DNA from: Candidatus Enterococcus courvalinii
Lineage (GTDB): Bacteria > Bacillota > Bacilli > Lactobacillales > Enterococcaceae
NCBI RefSeq assembly: GCF_017315945.1
Contig: NZ_JAFLWI010000025.1
Span: forward strand, 1-35,182
Length of the DNA: 35,182 nucleotides
Direction: 5' to 3'
The notes beneath the pieces were generated by a model. It worked only from the letters and a program-made list of their open reading frames with translations, had not been told where the DNA came from and made no database searches. Position 1 is the first letter of the stretch. Every line of letters begins with the position of its first letter. Positions 14,985 to 24,059 of this stretch are shown here, piece by piece. Made by a program: the position numbers and the translations under genes.

Positions 14985-16508
14985 ATGTCAAATGAAAAAA
15001 ATGTTTTATTTACGATTTTTGGCGGTACAGGCGATTTAGCGCAACGCAAGCTGTACCCTTCCTTATTCCGTCTTTATAAAAAGGGGAATTTAAATGAACA
15101 CTTTGCAGTGATTGGTACCGCACGTCGTCCTTGGTCAGATGAACACTACCGTGAAGTAGTCAAAGAAACCATCCAATCATTGAATCCAACGGCTAAAGAG
15201 GCAGAAGAATTTGCTGACCATTTCTACTATCAATCACATGACGTAAATGATTCTACTCATTACCAAACACTGAAAGAATTGGCAGACAAATTAGATGAGA
15301 AATATCAAATCAATGGGAATCGTGTGTACTATTTAGCAATGGCGCCACAATTTTTCGGAACGATCGTTACACATTTGAAATCAGAAAAAATTGTTACCGA
15401 AACTGGCTTCAATCGTTTGATTATTGAAAAACCATTTGGTGCAGATTATCAATCTGCTTTTGACTTGAATCAACAAATTCGGCAAGTTTTCCCAGAACAA
15501 GACATTTTCCGGATCGATCACTATCTCGGAAAAGAAATGATTCAAAATATTTCAGCCATTCGCTTTGCAAATAATATTTTTGAATCACAATGGAACAACC
15601 GCTACATTGACAATATTCAAATCACATTTGGTGAAAGCCTCGGTGTCGAAGATCGTGGTGGGTATTACGATCACAGTGGTGCATTAAAAGACATGGTACA
15701 AAACCATATTTTACAAGTTGTCGCTTTGTTAGCCATGGAACCACCTGTTGCTTTTTCTGAAAAAGAAATTCGGACAGAAAAAATCAAAGCTTTAAAAGCT
15801 GTTCGAATTTATAACGAAGACGAAGTTAAAGAAAATTTTGTTCGTGGACAATATGCAGCAGGAGAATTAGATGGACAAACTTTCAAGGCATATCGTGATG
15901 AAGATAAAGTAGATGAACATTCTGAAACAGAAACATTTGTTGCTGGTAAATTCACCATTGATAATTTCCGATGGTCGGGTGTTCCTTTTTATATCCGAAC
16001 TGGTAAACGTTTGACAGAAAAAGGAACCCGAATCAACGTGGTCTTCAAACAAGTCCCCGTCAATGTTTTTAAAACTTCTGTTGACGAAGCTTGCGAAGAA
16101 ACAAACCTTCCACCAAATGTTTTGACCATCTACATTCAACCAACTGAGGGTTTTTCTCTTTCACTTAATGGAAAAGAAGTTGGACAAGGTTTTGATACTG
16201 AACCAATCAAGCTGGCCTTTCGAAATAGCGCTGAAATGGTTGAAAATAGCCCTGAAGCTTACGAAAAATTACTTTTAGATTCCTTAAATGGTGATGGAAC
16301 AAACTTTTCACATTGGGAAGAAGTTGCTCAATCTTGGCATATCGTTGATGTGATCCGTAAAACGTGGGATCAGATCCAACCAGATTTTCCTAATTATAAT
16401 GCTGGTTCAATGGGACCTGATGAAGCATTCGAACTTCTAGAAAAAGATGGTTTTGAATGGATTTGGCAACCAGACCACTGGTACCGTGAACGTGGAAAAT
16501 TAAATTAA
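14985..16508 (+). CDS. zwf: Glucose-6-phosphate 1-dehydrogenase
   Basis: This 507-residue enzyme oxidises glucose 6-phosphate to 6-phosphogluconolactone and makes NADPH, the entry step of the oxidative pentose phosphate pathway. Clear signatures are the nucleotide-binding GGTGDLAQRKL (from 13), EKPFG (148-152) and the active-site signature RIDHYLGKE (176-184) with its catalytic histidine and substrate lysine. The ribosome site is AAGGAGGAC. It follows the DtxR-type regulator gene by 14 bases and ends at a strong terminator, so it forms a two-gene unit. Confidence 0.97.
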   Translation: MSNEKNVLFTIFGGTGDLAQRKLYPSLFRLYKKGNLNEHFAVIGTARRPWSDEHYREVVKETIQSLNPTAKEAEEFADHFYYQSHDVNDSTHYQTLKELADKLDEKYQINGNRVYYLAMAPQFFGTIVTHLKSEKIVTETGFNRLIIEKPFGADYQSAFDLNQQIRQVFPEQDIFRIDHYLGKEMIQNISAIRFANNIFESQWNNRYIDNIQITFGESLGVEDRGGYYDHSGALKDMVQNHILQVVALLAMEPPVAFSEKEIRTEKIKALKAVRIYNEDEVKENFVRGQYAAGELDGQTFKAYRDEDKVDEHSETETFVAGKFTIDNFRWSGVPFYIRTGKRLTEKGTRINVVFKQVPVNVFKTSVDEACEETNLPPNVLTIYIQPTEGFSLSLNGKEVGQGFDTEPIKLAFRNSAEMVENSPEAYEKLLLDSLNGDGTNFSHWEEVAQSWHIVDVIRKTWDQIQPDFPNYNAGSMGPDEAFELLEKDGFEWIWQPDHWYRERGKLN

Positions 16509-16523
16509 AGAATCTTTTGACAC

Positions 16524-16571
16524 AAAGAAGCACATATCTTCAACAGTTGATAAGATATGTGCTTCTTTTTT
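16524..16571 (+). terminator. Terminator of zwf
   Basis: The 17-bp perfect arms at 16524-16540 and 16552-16568 (core GAAGCACATATCTT) with an 11-base loop run into TTTTTT. Confidence 0.9.
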
Positions 16572-16588
16572 GATTAGTTAGTTTACAT

Positions 16589-16626
16589 AAAAAAGAACTA
16601 CCCAACCAAATGGATAGCTCTTTTTT
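16589..16626 (-). terminator. Terminator of ileS (end of the dcw-ileS block)
   Basis: On the minus strand, AAAAAAGAGCTA (16626-16615) pairs with TAGTTCTTTTTT (16600-16589) using one G-U pair. An inner CCA/TGG helix adds stability. It begins 10 bases after the ileS stop. Confidence 0.8.
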
Positions 16627-16635
16627 GCTTTTTTC

Positions 16636-19428
16636 TTATTCGAATCCTTCTGCAACAGCTTCTGGATAATTTTCTTCAACGATTTTAGCACAACGTCCGC
16701 ATAAATGTGGTAATTTTTCATCTACACCAACATCTTTACGAATTTGGCGACAACGATCACAAACTTCGCCATCTGCTTTTTCGACTAAAATCGCGACATC
16801 TTCAAAATCAACTGCTTCAGCTGGCGCAGCATCTTTTGCAGAGGCAACTTCAAAATAGTCAGGAGAAATAATCAACAATTGTGGAATATCGGCATCTACT
16901 GCTGTCAATAATTCACGAACTTGTTCATTTGGATAAACAGTTACTTTTGCTTCTAAAGATTTACCAATCAATTTCGCATTTCGTGCTTCTTCCAAAGCTT
17001 TCAACACTTTATCACGGAAATCCATAAATGCTTCCCAAGTATCCATTAATTCCTCTTGATTTGAAAATTCTTCATAACCAGGCAATTCACTCAATTGTAC
17101 ATAGTCTTCTTCTTCTTTTAAGAATGACCAGATTTCCTCTGTTGTATGAGGAATGATTGGCGTTAACAATTTTGTTAATGCTACAGCCGTTTGATAGAAA
17201 ACAGTTTGCATACAACGACGTTGATAGTCATTTTCTGACTCAATATAAACAACATCTTTGGCAAAATCTAAATAGAAAGCAGATAGATCCACAGTTAAGA
17301 AGTTCATTACTGTACGATAAATATGCATGAAATTATATTTTTCATAACCTTCATCACGAATTTCTTTAATCACTTGGTTCAAGCGAACAGTCATATATTT
17401 ATCAACGGAACGTAATTCATCGTAAGAAACTGCATCTTGTTTTGGATCAAAATCTTCTGTATTAGCAATCAAGAAACGCATCGTATTTCTGATTTTGCGG
17501 TATACTTCAGCTACTTGTCCTAAGATATCCATTGAAACGCGAACATCAGCTTCATAATCAACACTTGAAACCCATAAACGCAGAATATCTGCACCAAATT
17601 GTTTGATAACTTTATCAGGAACAATCGTATTTCCTAAAGATTTACTCATCTTGCGTCCTTCACCATCCAGTGTGAAACCTTGAGAAAGAACTGAGCGATA
17701 TGGTGCTACACCATTGATTGCCACACTTGTTGTAATGCTTGAGTTGAACCAGCCACGGTATTGGTCAGAACCTTCCAAATACATATCTGCTGGAAATGAT
17801 AATTCTGGGCGTTGACGTAAAACTGCTTCATGTGAAGAACCAGAGTCGAACCAAACATCCATGATATCTGTTTCTTTGGTAAACTCGCCATTTGGTGAAC
17901 CAGGATGTGTGAAGCCTTGTGGTAAAAGATCTTTTGCTTCTTTTTCAAACCAAATGATTGAACCATGTTCTGCAAATAATTTTGCCACGTGCTCAATTGT
18001 TTCTGGTGTAATGATTGCTTCACCATTTTCCGCATAGAAAATTGGTAATGGTACACCCCAAGCACGTTGACGAGAGATAACCCAGTCTCCACGGTCACGA
18101 ATCATGTTATACAAACGAGTCTTACCCCATGGAATAATCCAGTTCACATTTTCAACTTCAGCCAAAATATTTTGACGGAAGTCATCAATTGATGCAAACC
18201 ATTGTGGTGTTGCACGATAGATAACTGGTTTTTTTGTACGCCAGTCGTGCGGATAGCTATGTGTAAAGAATTCTAATTTTAAGAGCGCGCCTTTTTCTTC
18301 AAGTAATTCTGTAATCATTGGATTTGCTTTGTCATAAAAAACACCTTCAAAACCTGGTGCTTCATCCGTAAACACACCTTTAGAATCCACTGGTGAAACA
18401 ACTGGTAATTTATATTTATTCCCCGCAATGTAGTCATCTTCCCCATGTCCAGGAGCCGTGTGAACTAAACCAGTCCCTGCTTCTAAAGTTACATGGTCAC
18501 CTAAGATGACTACAGATTCACGATCATAAAAAGGATGCTGTGCTGTCATAAATTCCATGTCTTTACCAGAAATTTCTTTCAGTACAGTAACATTTTCCCA
18601 ACCAATTTCAGCTTGAACTTTTTCTAATAGATCTTTTGCTACAACAAATTTTCGTCCATCAGCTTCAACTAAAACATAAACAAAGTTTTCATTTACAGCG
18701 ATTCCTTGATTTGCTGGTAAAGTCCATGGTGTTGTTGTCCAAATAACAAATGAAGTACCTTCATCTAAGATTCCTTTGCCATCTTTCACTTTAAAAGCAA
18801 CAAAGATTGATGGTGATTTTACATCTTTATATTCGATTTCAGCTTCAGCAAGAGAAGATTCACTTGATGGAGACCAATAAATTGGTTTTAATCCTTTATA
18901 GATGTACCCTTTTTCTGCCATTTTTCCAAACACACGAATTTGTGCTGCTTCGTATGATGGGTCCAATGTTACATATGGATGTTCCCAGTCTCCAGCGACA
19001 CCTAGACGTTTAAAATCCTCACGTTGTTTGTCGACTTGAGAAAGTGCATACTCACGACATTTTTCTAAATACTCTGTGATTGGCATTTCTTTACGTTTGA
19101 TGCCTTTATTTGCTAAAACTTGTTCGATTGGCAATCCATGTGTATCCCAGCCTGGAACGTAAGGTGCGCGGAATCCAGACATTGATTTTGAGCGAATGAT
19201 AATATCTTTACTAATTTTATTCAAAGAGTGACCTAAATGAATATTACCGTTCGCATAGGGAGGTCCATCATGTAGAATAAAACTTGGTTTGCCTTCATTT
19301 AATTCTTGTCTTTTCTGGTAGATGCCTACTTCTTCCCATTCTTTTTGCCATTCACCTTCACGGTTAGGCAAATTACCACGCATAGGAAATTTTGTTTTTC
19401 CTAATTGTAGTGTCTCTTTCATTTTCAT
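16636..19428 (-). CDS. ileS: Isoleucine--tRNA ligase
   Basis: This 930-residue class I synthetase charges tRNA-Ile. It has the HIGH-type motif HLGH (64-67) within [16 protein letters not shown], a large editing domain, KMSKS near 596 ([12 protein letters not shown]), an anticodon-binding domain and a C-terminal zinc module with paired CxxC motifs (CDRC and CGRC). The length is normal for bacterial IleRS. The ATG at 19428 is preceded by AAGGAG at a rather long 12 bases. An isoleucine T-box leader fills the gap to divIVA and should control expression by tRNA-Ile charging. Confidence 0.98.
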   Translation of the reverse strand: MKMKETLQLGKTKFPMRGNLPNREGEWQKEWEEVGIYQKRQELNEGKPSFILHDGPPYANGNIHLGHSLNKISKDIIIRSKSMSGFRAPYVPGWDTHGLPIEQVLANKGIKRKEMPITEYLEKCREYALSQVDKQREDFKRLGVAGDWEHPYVTLDPSYEAAQIRVFGKMAEKGYIYKGLKPIYWSPSSESSLAEAEIEYKDVKSPSIFVAFKVKDGKGILDEGTSFVIWTTTPWTLPANQGIAVNENFVYVLVEADGRKFVVAKDLLEKVQAEIGWENVTVLKEISGKDMEFMTAQHPFYDRESVVILGDHVTLEAGTGLVHTAPGHGEDDYIAGNKYKLPVVSPVDSKGVFTDEAPGFEGVFYDKANPMITELLEEKGALLKLEFFTHSYPHDWRTKKPVIYRATPQWFASIDDFRQNILAEVENVNWIIPWGKTRLYNMIRDRGDWVISRQRAWGVPLPIFYAENGEAIITPETIEHVAKLFAEHGSIIWFEKEAKDLLPQGFTHPGSPNGEFTKETDIMDVWFDSGSSHEAVLRQRPELSFPADMYLEGSDQYRGWFNSSITTSVAINGVAPYRSVLSQGFTLDGEGRKMSKSLGNTIVPDKVIKQFGADILRLWVSSVDYEADVRVSMDILGQVAEVYRKIRNTMRFLIANTEDFDPKQDAVSYDELRSVDKYMTVRLNQVIKEIRDEGYEKYNFMHIYRTVMNFLTVDLSAFYLDFAKDVVYIESENDYQRRCMQTVFYQTAVALTKLLTPIIPHTTEEIWSFLKEEEDYVQLSELPGYEEFSNQEELMDTWEAFMDFRDKVLKALEEARNAKLIGKSLEAKVTVYPNEQVRELLTAVDADIPQLLIISPDYFEVASAKDAAPAEAVDFEDVAILVEKADGEVCDRCRQIRKDVGVDEKLPHLCGRCAKIVEENYPEAVAEGFE

Positions 19429-19464
19429 AAAAGAACTTCACTCCTTTGATTTTTTTCTAAACGC

Positions 19465-19502
19465 AAAAAAAGGCATGTGCATCCCAAAGGGACGAACATG
19501 CC
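19465..19502 (-). terminator. T-box-controlled terminator of the ileS leader
   Basis: GGCATGT (19502-19496, written on the minus strand) pairs with ACATGCC (19478-19472). There is an inner GTCCC/GGGAT helix, and a T run follows. It overlaps the T-box sequence, as expected for an antiterminator/terminator switch. Confidence 0.88.
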
Positions 19503-19680
19503 GTGGTACCACCCAAATTTAAGTTACAAAAAGCGTAACTTCTTCGAGACCAATAACGAGGTCAGCCGTTACTTCTTACTTTTATTTCAGAAATAATTGA
19601 GGTAGAGGATCTTTCACTTTGGAGGGTCTTGCCAAACTCACACTACCATTGGCTCGCTAAAAAGAATTCAAAGTGCTTTT
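19465..19680 (-). promoter_or_regulatory. Isoleucine T-box riboswitch leader of ileS
   Basis: The minus strand carries the T-box core GGGTGGTACCACGG near 19514-19501. Its UGGU can pair with the ACCA end of uncharged tRNA-Ile. Upstream is a Stem I region with a GCCAA/TTGGC hairpin and the specifier context GTGAAAG-ATC-CTC. The specifier ATC (complement of 19608-19610) is an isoleucine codon, matching the downstream gene. The terminator at 19465-19502 is the regulated output. The leader nearly fills the divIVA-ileS gap, and no convincing promoter was seen inside it. Confidence 0.92.
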
Positions 19681-19685
19681 CTGTT

Positions 19686-20390
19686 CTACTCGTTTTCGTC
19701 AGCAATAACAGAGAGATCAATTTCTCTCGTATCGAATGTTTGAACTGCTGGAGATTCTAACGTTTCTGGTTCTGAGTTTACAACAGGATTATTTTCATTG
19801 TCAAGTTGTTTTGCCAAAACTTCCTTGATCACTTCATGACTGTCATTCACATAACTTGAGAATGGCTGTAAAATTTCATCCCACTCAGGACTCTTAACTT
19901 GTTCTAATTGTGATTCTAACATCAAACTAATACGTTGATGGAAGACACGTGTGCGTTTTTTCAAATCTTCTGTTTCTGCTGCAAGTTGTTTAGCTTTTTC
20001 AGTCGCATCTGTTAAGATTTGACGTGCTTTTTCTTCTGCATCTGTTGTTAGTTGGTGTGCGCGTTTTTCAGCGTTAGCAACCAATTCATCTGCTTTATTT
20101 TGAGCAGATGTCACAATTACTTCAGATTCTTTGCTTGCACTTGTTTTTACTTTATCAGCTGTGTCCTGTGCAACAATAATCGATTGATTCAATGCATCTT
20201 TTAATTCATTGAAGTACTCTAATTTTTCTTCAGAATGTTTAATTGCCTTTTCTAATTCACGATTTTTAGTTGTTGCTTCCTCATAGTCACGAACAACTAA
20301 ATCTAGAAAATCATCTACTTCATCTTGATTATACCCACGCATTTTCGTTGGGAATGTTTTATTTTGAATATCTAATGGAGTTAAAGCCAT
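19686..20390 (-). CDS. divIVA: Cell-division/polarity protein DivIVA
   Basis: This 234-residue cytoplasmic protein is a curvature-sensing scaffold at the septum and poles. The N-terminal lipid-binding domain is clear (MALTPLDIQNKTFPTKMRGY, then NQDEVDDFLDLVV), including the Phe and Arg of the membrane-inserting loop. A long alanine/lysine/glutamate-rich coiled coil follows (about 35-165), then an acidic tail (EIDLSVIADENE). It is 20 bases downstream of ylmH and is part of the dcw operon. Confidence 0.95.
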   Translation of the reverse strand: MALTPLDIQNKTFPTKMRGYNQDEVDDFLDLVVRDYEEATTKNRELEKAIKHSEEKLEYFNELKDALNQSIIVAQDTADKVKTSASKESEVIVTSAQNKADELVANAEKRAHQLTTDAEEKARQILTDATEKAKQLAAETEDLKKRTRVFHQRISLMLESQLEQVKSPEWDEILQPFSSYVNDSHEVIKEVLAKQLDNENNPVVNSEPETLESPAVQTFDTREIDLSVIADENE

Positions 20391-20410
20391 GAATAAACCA
20401 CCTCTTTGTT

Positions 20411-21193
20411 TTATTTGCGTAATACACCAAATAATACCCTATATTTTTCTTTTTTCGTTTTTCCCTCAAGCTCTTGAATCTGGATTCGCCCATAACCACG
20501 AATCGAAACAATATCTAATAATTCAAGAATAAAATCTGGTCGTGTGTTTTCCGTCCAGTTCACTTTTACTTTACCAGATTCAATCAATTGTTTCGACCTT
20601 TGTCTAGAAATATTATAGATTTCTGAAATGACGCTATCAAGTCGCATCGAAGTAACTGTTCCTCTTTCTTGTGTCCAACTATCTTTTGGCAATAACATTT
20701 CTGTATAAGCAATTGGTTCTAAACGAGCCGTTACTTTTCCAATTTTCGTTATTTGAGCAACAACAAAGTGTTCAATTTCTCTTGCAACAAAGATTTGCCA
20801 TCGTTCACCATCTGAGATAATATCTCCAAAATAAGCACGTTTAATGCCGGTACCTACCAATGTACCTAATATCTTTCCATGACTTAAGCTAGCGAACTTA
20901 CTGGGATAGTGTACCTCGTACAAGCTCACTTCAAAATCGTCTTCAGCAGGTTCGTAATACTCTGGATAAATCAAGCATCGTTTTCTCTCTGCTTGTTCAT
21001 ACCCACCATAAAACGTGAAACGCAACTCACTGTCTTGCCGAATCAAAGTTTCCAAAATATAAGCTTGTCTTGGATCTAAGAAATCAGTTAAGTACGGTGC
21101 GTATTGGCTTTGTACTTGCTCAATCCAGTCACCCACCGAATCAATAAATGTTCGTTCTTCCGTTCGAAAATGTTGGTAGATATTTTCATCCAT
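20411..21193 (-). CDS. ylmH: YlmH family RNA-binding protein with S4 domain
   Basis: This 260-residue protein of the conserved dcw-linked YlmH family has an N-terminal half with FYGGYEQAERKRC and a C-terminal S4 RNA-binding domain (RLDSVISEIYNISRQRSKQL and SGKVKVNW). In Firmicutes, YlmH is linked to division-site genes and to rescue of stalled ribosomes. The start is ATG 21193: AGGAGG ends 8 bases before it, whereas the in-frame GTG at 21202 lies inside that ribosome site. Confidence 0.92.
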   Translation of the reverse strand: MDENIYQHFRTEERTFIDSVGDWIEQVQSQYAPYLTDFLDPRQAYILETLIRQDSELRFTFYGGYEQAERKRCLIYPEYYEPAEDDFEVSLYEVHYPSKFASLSHGKILGTLVGTGIKRAYFGDIISDGERWQIFVAREIEHFVVAQITKIGKVTARLEPIAYTEMLLPKDSWTQERGTVTSMRLDSVISEIYNISRQRSKQLIESGKVKVNWTENTRPDFILELLDIVSIRGYGRIQIQELEGKTKKEKYRVLFGVLRK

Positions 21194-21212
21194 GATACTC
21201 ACCTCCTAAAAA

Positions 21213-21482
21213 CTATAAAAGTGAAACAATAATCATCGTTAGTCCTTGGCTAGCTAGGTTCAAAACGATAACTGCCACCATGATTGTAAGGTCGATTGGT
21301 CCAAAACGTAAGTTTAATCGATCAAACAAGCTAAGATATGGTTCACAGATTCTCGATAAAAATTTCCCAAAAGCAGATTGATACCCGCCAGGAAACCAAG
21401 ATAACAACGCATAAATAACTAATAAAATAGTATATAGATAAACTGCATCATTAAGTAAATTAAGCAAACGATAAATTAAAAT
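21213..21482 (-). CDS. ylmG: YggT/YlmG family membrane protein, probable AUU start
   Basis: This small membrane protein of the YggT/YlmG family has two hydrophobic helices (YLYTILLVIYALLSWF and LTIMVAVIVLNLASQGLTMI) flanking the conserved SRICEPYLSLFDRLNLRFGPIDLT. Members help organise division and septum proteins. The frame has no ATG near its start. A TTG at 21467 is 22 bases from the only ribosome site (AGGAGG at 21495-21490). The in-frame ATT at 21482 is 7 bases from it and gives the family-like N-terminus ILIYRLLNLLNDAVYLY, 89 residues in total. I therefore prefer AUU initiation, with the TTG start (84 residues) as the alternative. Confidence 0.85.
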   Translation of the reverse strand: MLIYRLLNLLNDAVYLYTILLVIYALLSWFPGGYQSAFGKFLSRICEPYLSLFDRLNLRFGPIDLTIMVAVIVLNLASQGLTMIIVSLL

Positions 21483-21496
21483 GGTCCTTCCTCCTC

Positions 21497-22090
21497 TTAC
21501 AGATCAAAAATATTTGCATCTGCGAATGTTTGAGCAGTTGAACTATCAATTTCCATACCAGTTGGTGTACAAAGAAAAATTTCATCGCCAACCCGTTTGA
21601 TATCTCCATCCAATGCATAAACTGTTCCAGTTAAGAAATCAACAATGCGACGCGCTTGTTTTTCTTCCACTAAATGAAAGTTCACTAATGTTGCTTCACC
21701 AGCAATGATTTTTTTTGCAATCATCATTGCTTCTGAATACGCACGTGGTTCCATCACTGTGATTTTATTTGCCAAATTGGTTTTGGGTTCATAAGATTGA
21801 CGAGCAGTTTTTTCTTCTTGTTTCACTGGTCGTGTTGGAGCTTGACGAAGCTCAATTACTTTCTTTTGCTCAACAGTTGGTTTTTCCTCACGTGTCGCGT
21901 AATGCGAATGGTTGGTAACTGTTTGAGTTGCCTCACGCGTTGGTTTGTTAACTGTTGGTTTTACCGTTTTTTGTGTTTGTGACTGAGTCACCGTTTGTTT
22001 TTTTGTTTCAGGAAAATCTGGATATTCGTACTCTTCTTCATCGGCTAATCCGAAAAAATTAGCAATTGCTCCTCTATTTAAAAGTGGCAT
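21497..22090 (-). CDS. sepF: Cell division protein SepF
   Basis: This 197-residue protein has an N-terminal amphipathic membrane-targeting helix (MPLLNRGAIANFFGLADEEE), a long low-complexity linker rich in T, K, Q and V, and a C-terminal SepF core (about 105-197; ATLVNFHLVEEKQARRIVDF and GTVYALDGDIKRVGDEIFLC) that polymerises and binds FtsZ. The linker is longer than in B. subtilis SepF. It tethers the Z ring to the membrane alongside FtsA. GGGAGGAAG precedes the ATG, and the gene is 13 bases from yggS. Confidence 0.95.
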   Translation of the reverse strand: MPLLNRGAIANFFGLADEEEYEYPDFPETKKQTVTQSQTQKTVKPTVNKPTREATQTVTNHSHYATREEKPTVEQKKVIELRQAPTRPVKQEEKTARQSYEPKTNLANKITVMEPRAYSEAMMIAKKIIAGEATLVNFHLVEEKQARRIVDFLTGTVYALDGDIKRVGDEIFLCTPTGMEIDSSTAQTFADANIFDL

Positions 22091-22103
22091 GACTCTTCCT
22101 CCC

Positions 22104-22781
22104 TTATTTGTCCTTGAATAGCGCTGTACCTACACGGATAAATGTTGCTCCTTCTTGTATCGCAATCGGAAAATCTTGACTCATTCCCATACTTAATTCT
22201 TCACACGGTGCATGAGTAAATCCTTGCTGATGAACAAGGTTACGTAAGTTTTCAAGTGTTCCAAATACTTTGTGGATTTGTTCAACAGAAGCATCTTTGG
22301 GGGCCATAGTCATCAAGCCAATTACCTTGATTTTTGAATAATCACCTAAAGATTCAACAAATGAAAGTAACTCATCGGGCGTAATTCCATGTTTGGATTC
22401 CTCACCTGATACATTTACCTCAATAAAGCAAGCCAATTCTTTCTGAGCTCGCTTTTGAATTTCTTCTGCTAATTTCAAACTATCCAACGCATGAAAATAA
22501 TCAATTTCATTTACAATTAATTTTACCTTCCTACGCTGTAAATTACCAATCAAATGCCATTTTATTTCAGGAAAATTAACTAAGTCTTGCTTCTTCTGTA
22601 ATAATTTGTCCACACGGTTTTCTGCACAATGCAAAACCCCCGCTTCAACAAGTTGTTTGGTTGTATCTGAATCAACTGATTTTGTTACAGCAACTAATTG
22701 AACTTCTTTCGGATTTCGATGAACAAGAGCACACGAATCCTGAATTTCTTGCTCAATTTCTTGCAAGTTGTCAGCAATCAT
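22104..22781 (-). CDS. ylmE: YggS/YlmE family pyridoxal-phosphate homeostasis protein
   Basis: This 225-residue protein belongs to the single-domain PLP-binding YggS/PROSC family. The cofactor lysine is K34 in LVAVTKSV. Other family blocks are HLIGNLQRRK, VNVSGEESKHGI and ELSMGMSQDFPIAIQEG with a terminal RVGTALF. The family keeps free PLP and amino-acid pools in balance and usually lacks its own catalytic activity. It sits between ftsZ (17-base gap) and sepF, as in other Firmicutes. Confidence 0.93.
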   Translation of the reverse strand: MIADNLQEIEQEIQDSCALVHRNPKEVQLVAVTKSVDSDTTKQLVEAGVLHCAENRVDKLLQKKQDLVNFPEIKWHLIGNLQRRKVKLIVNEIDYFHALDSLKLAEEIQKRAQKELACFIEVNVSGEESKHGITPDELLSFVESLGDYSKIKVIGLMTMAPKDASVEQIHKVFGTLENLRNLVHQQGFTHAPCEELSMGMSQDFPIAIQEGATFIRVGTALFKDK

Positions 22782-22798
22782 GTGCTCTATCCTCTCCT

Positions 22799-24037
22799 TT
22801 ATCGCTTGCGACGGAAGAACGGTGGCGTATTTAATTCGTCATCGTCATTCGCTTTTGTTTCTTCGCGGCTGAATGTATCAAAGTCTTTTTTTTCAACATG
22901 ATCAAAATTTGATTCTTCAACTTTAGGACGGACATTTTGTTCACGTCTGATATCCCAATCGCCAAAGCTGTTTTCATCTTCAGTCGAAGTCGGTTTTGCT
23001 TGGTCCATATCTAAGATAGGTTTTTGAGCTTGTGATTGCATTTGTTGTCTAGCTGGACGGCTAGACTTACGCTCCTTTTTTGACTCATCAATACCTGTTG
23101 CAATAACCGTTACGCGGATTTCATCGCCCAATTCTTCGTTAATTGATGTACCTAAGATAATGTTTACATCACCTGTAGCAGCATTAGCAACAATATCAGA
23201 AGCATCTTGTGCTTCAAATAAAGTCATATCTAACCCACCAGTAATGTTCAACAATACTTGTTCTGCTCCATCGATGGATGTTTCAAGAAGTGGAGAAGAA
23301 ATAGCTTTCTTCGTTGCTTCAACGACACGTTCTTCACCGCTAGCAACACCAATTCCCATTAGTGCAGTTCCTTGGTTCTCCATCACTGTTTTAACATCAG
23401 CAAAGTCTAGATTGACATAGCCTGGTGCAGTGATTAAATCAGAGATCCCTTGAACCCCTTGTCGTAAAACATTATCTGCTTCACGGAATGCTTCAAGCAT
23501 CGGAGTTTTTTTATCAACAACTTCAAGTAAACGATTGTTTGAAATAATCAATAATGTATCGACATTTTCTTTCAAACGAGCAATACCTTCAGCAGCAAAA
23601 CGTCCTCGTTTAGGTCCTTCAAAAGTAAATGGTCGTGTAACAACACCCACTGTCAAAGCACCTAATTCTTTGGCAATCCCTGCTACGATTGGTGCAGCAC
23701 CAGTACCAGTACCACCACCCATTCCAGCAGTGATAAAAATCATGTCTGCACCATCTAAAGCTTCGCGCAATGATTGTTCACTTTCTTCAGCAGCTTTTTG
23801 GCCAACTTCTGGTTGAGAACCAGCACCAAGACCGCGTGTATATTTAGGGCCTAATTGAATAACAGTTTCAGCCTTTGAATTTTTTAATGCTTGAACGTCT
23901 GTGTTGGCTGTGATGAACTCAACACCTTTAACGTTTTCTTCAATCATACGGTTTACAGCATTACCGCCGCCGCCGCCGACACCGATGACTTTGATAACTG
24001 CGCCGTCATTGATATTATTATCAATTGAGAATTCCAT
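22799..24037 (-). CDS. ftsZ: Cell division protein FtsZ
   Basis: This 412-residue tubulin homologue forms the Z ring. The GTP-binding signature GGGTGTG is at 107-113, the T7 synergy loop is [11 protein letters not shown], and the N-terminal [14 protein letters not shown] is intact. After about residue 320 comes a variable charged linker and the C-terminal peptide [13 protein letters not shown], which binds FtsA and SepF. The ATG is preceded by GGGAGGAAT. It is 22 bases from ftsA. Confidence 0.98.
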   Translation of the reverse strand: MEFSIDNNINDGAVIKVIGVGGGGGNAVNRMIEENVKGVEFITANTDVQALKNSKAETVIQLGPKYTRGLGAGSQPEVGQKAAEESEQSLREALDGADMIFITAGMGGGTGTGAAPIVAGIAKELGALTVGVVTRPFTFEGPKRGRFAAEGIARLKENVDTLLIISNNRLLEVVDKKTPMLEAFREADNVLRQGVQGISDLITAPGYVNLDFADVKTVMENQGTALMGIGVASGEERVVEATKKAISSPLLETSIDGAEQVLLNITGGLDMTLFEAQDASDIVANAATGDVNIILGTSINEELGDEIRVTVIATGIDESKKERKSSRPARQQMQSQAQKPILDMDQAKPTSTEDENSFGDWDIRREQNVRPKVEESNFDHVEKKDFDTFSREETKANDDDELNTPPFFRRKR

Positions 24038-24059
24038 GTTTTATTCCTCCCAGGATGAA

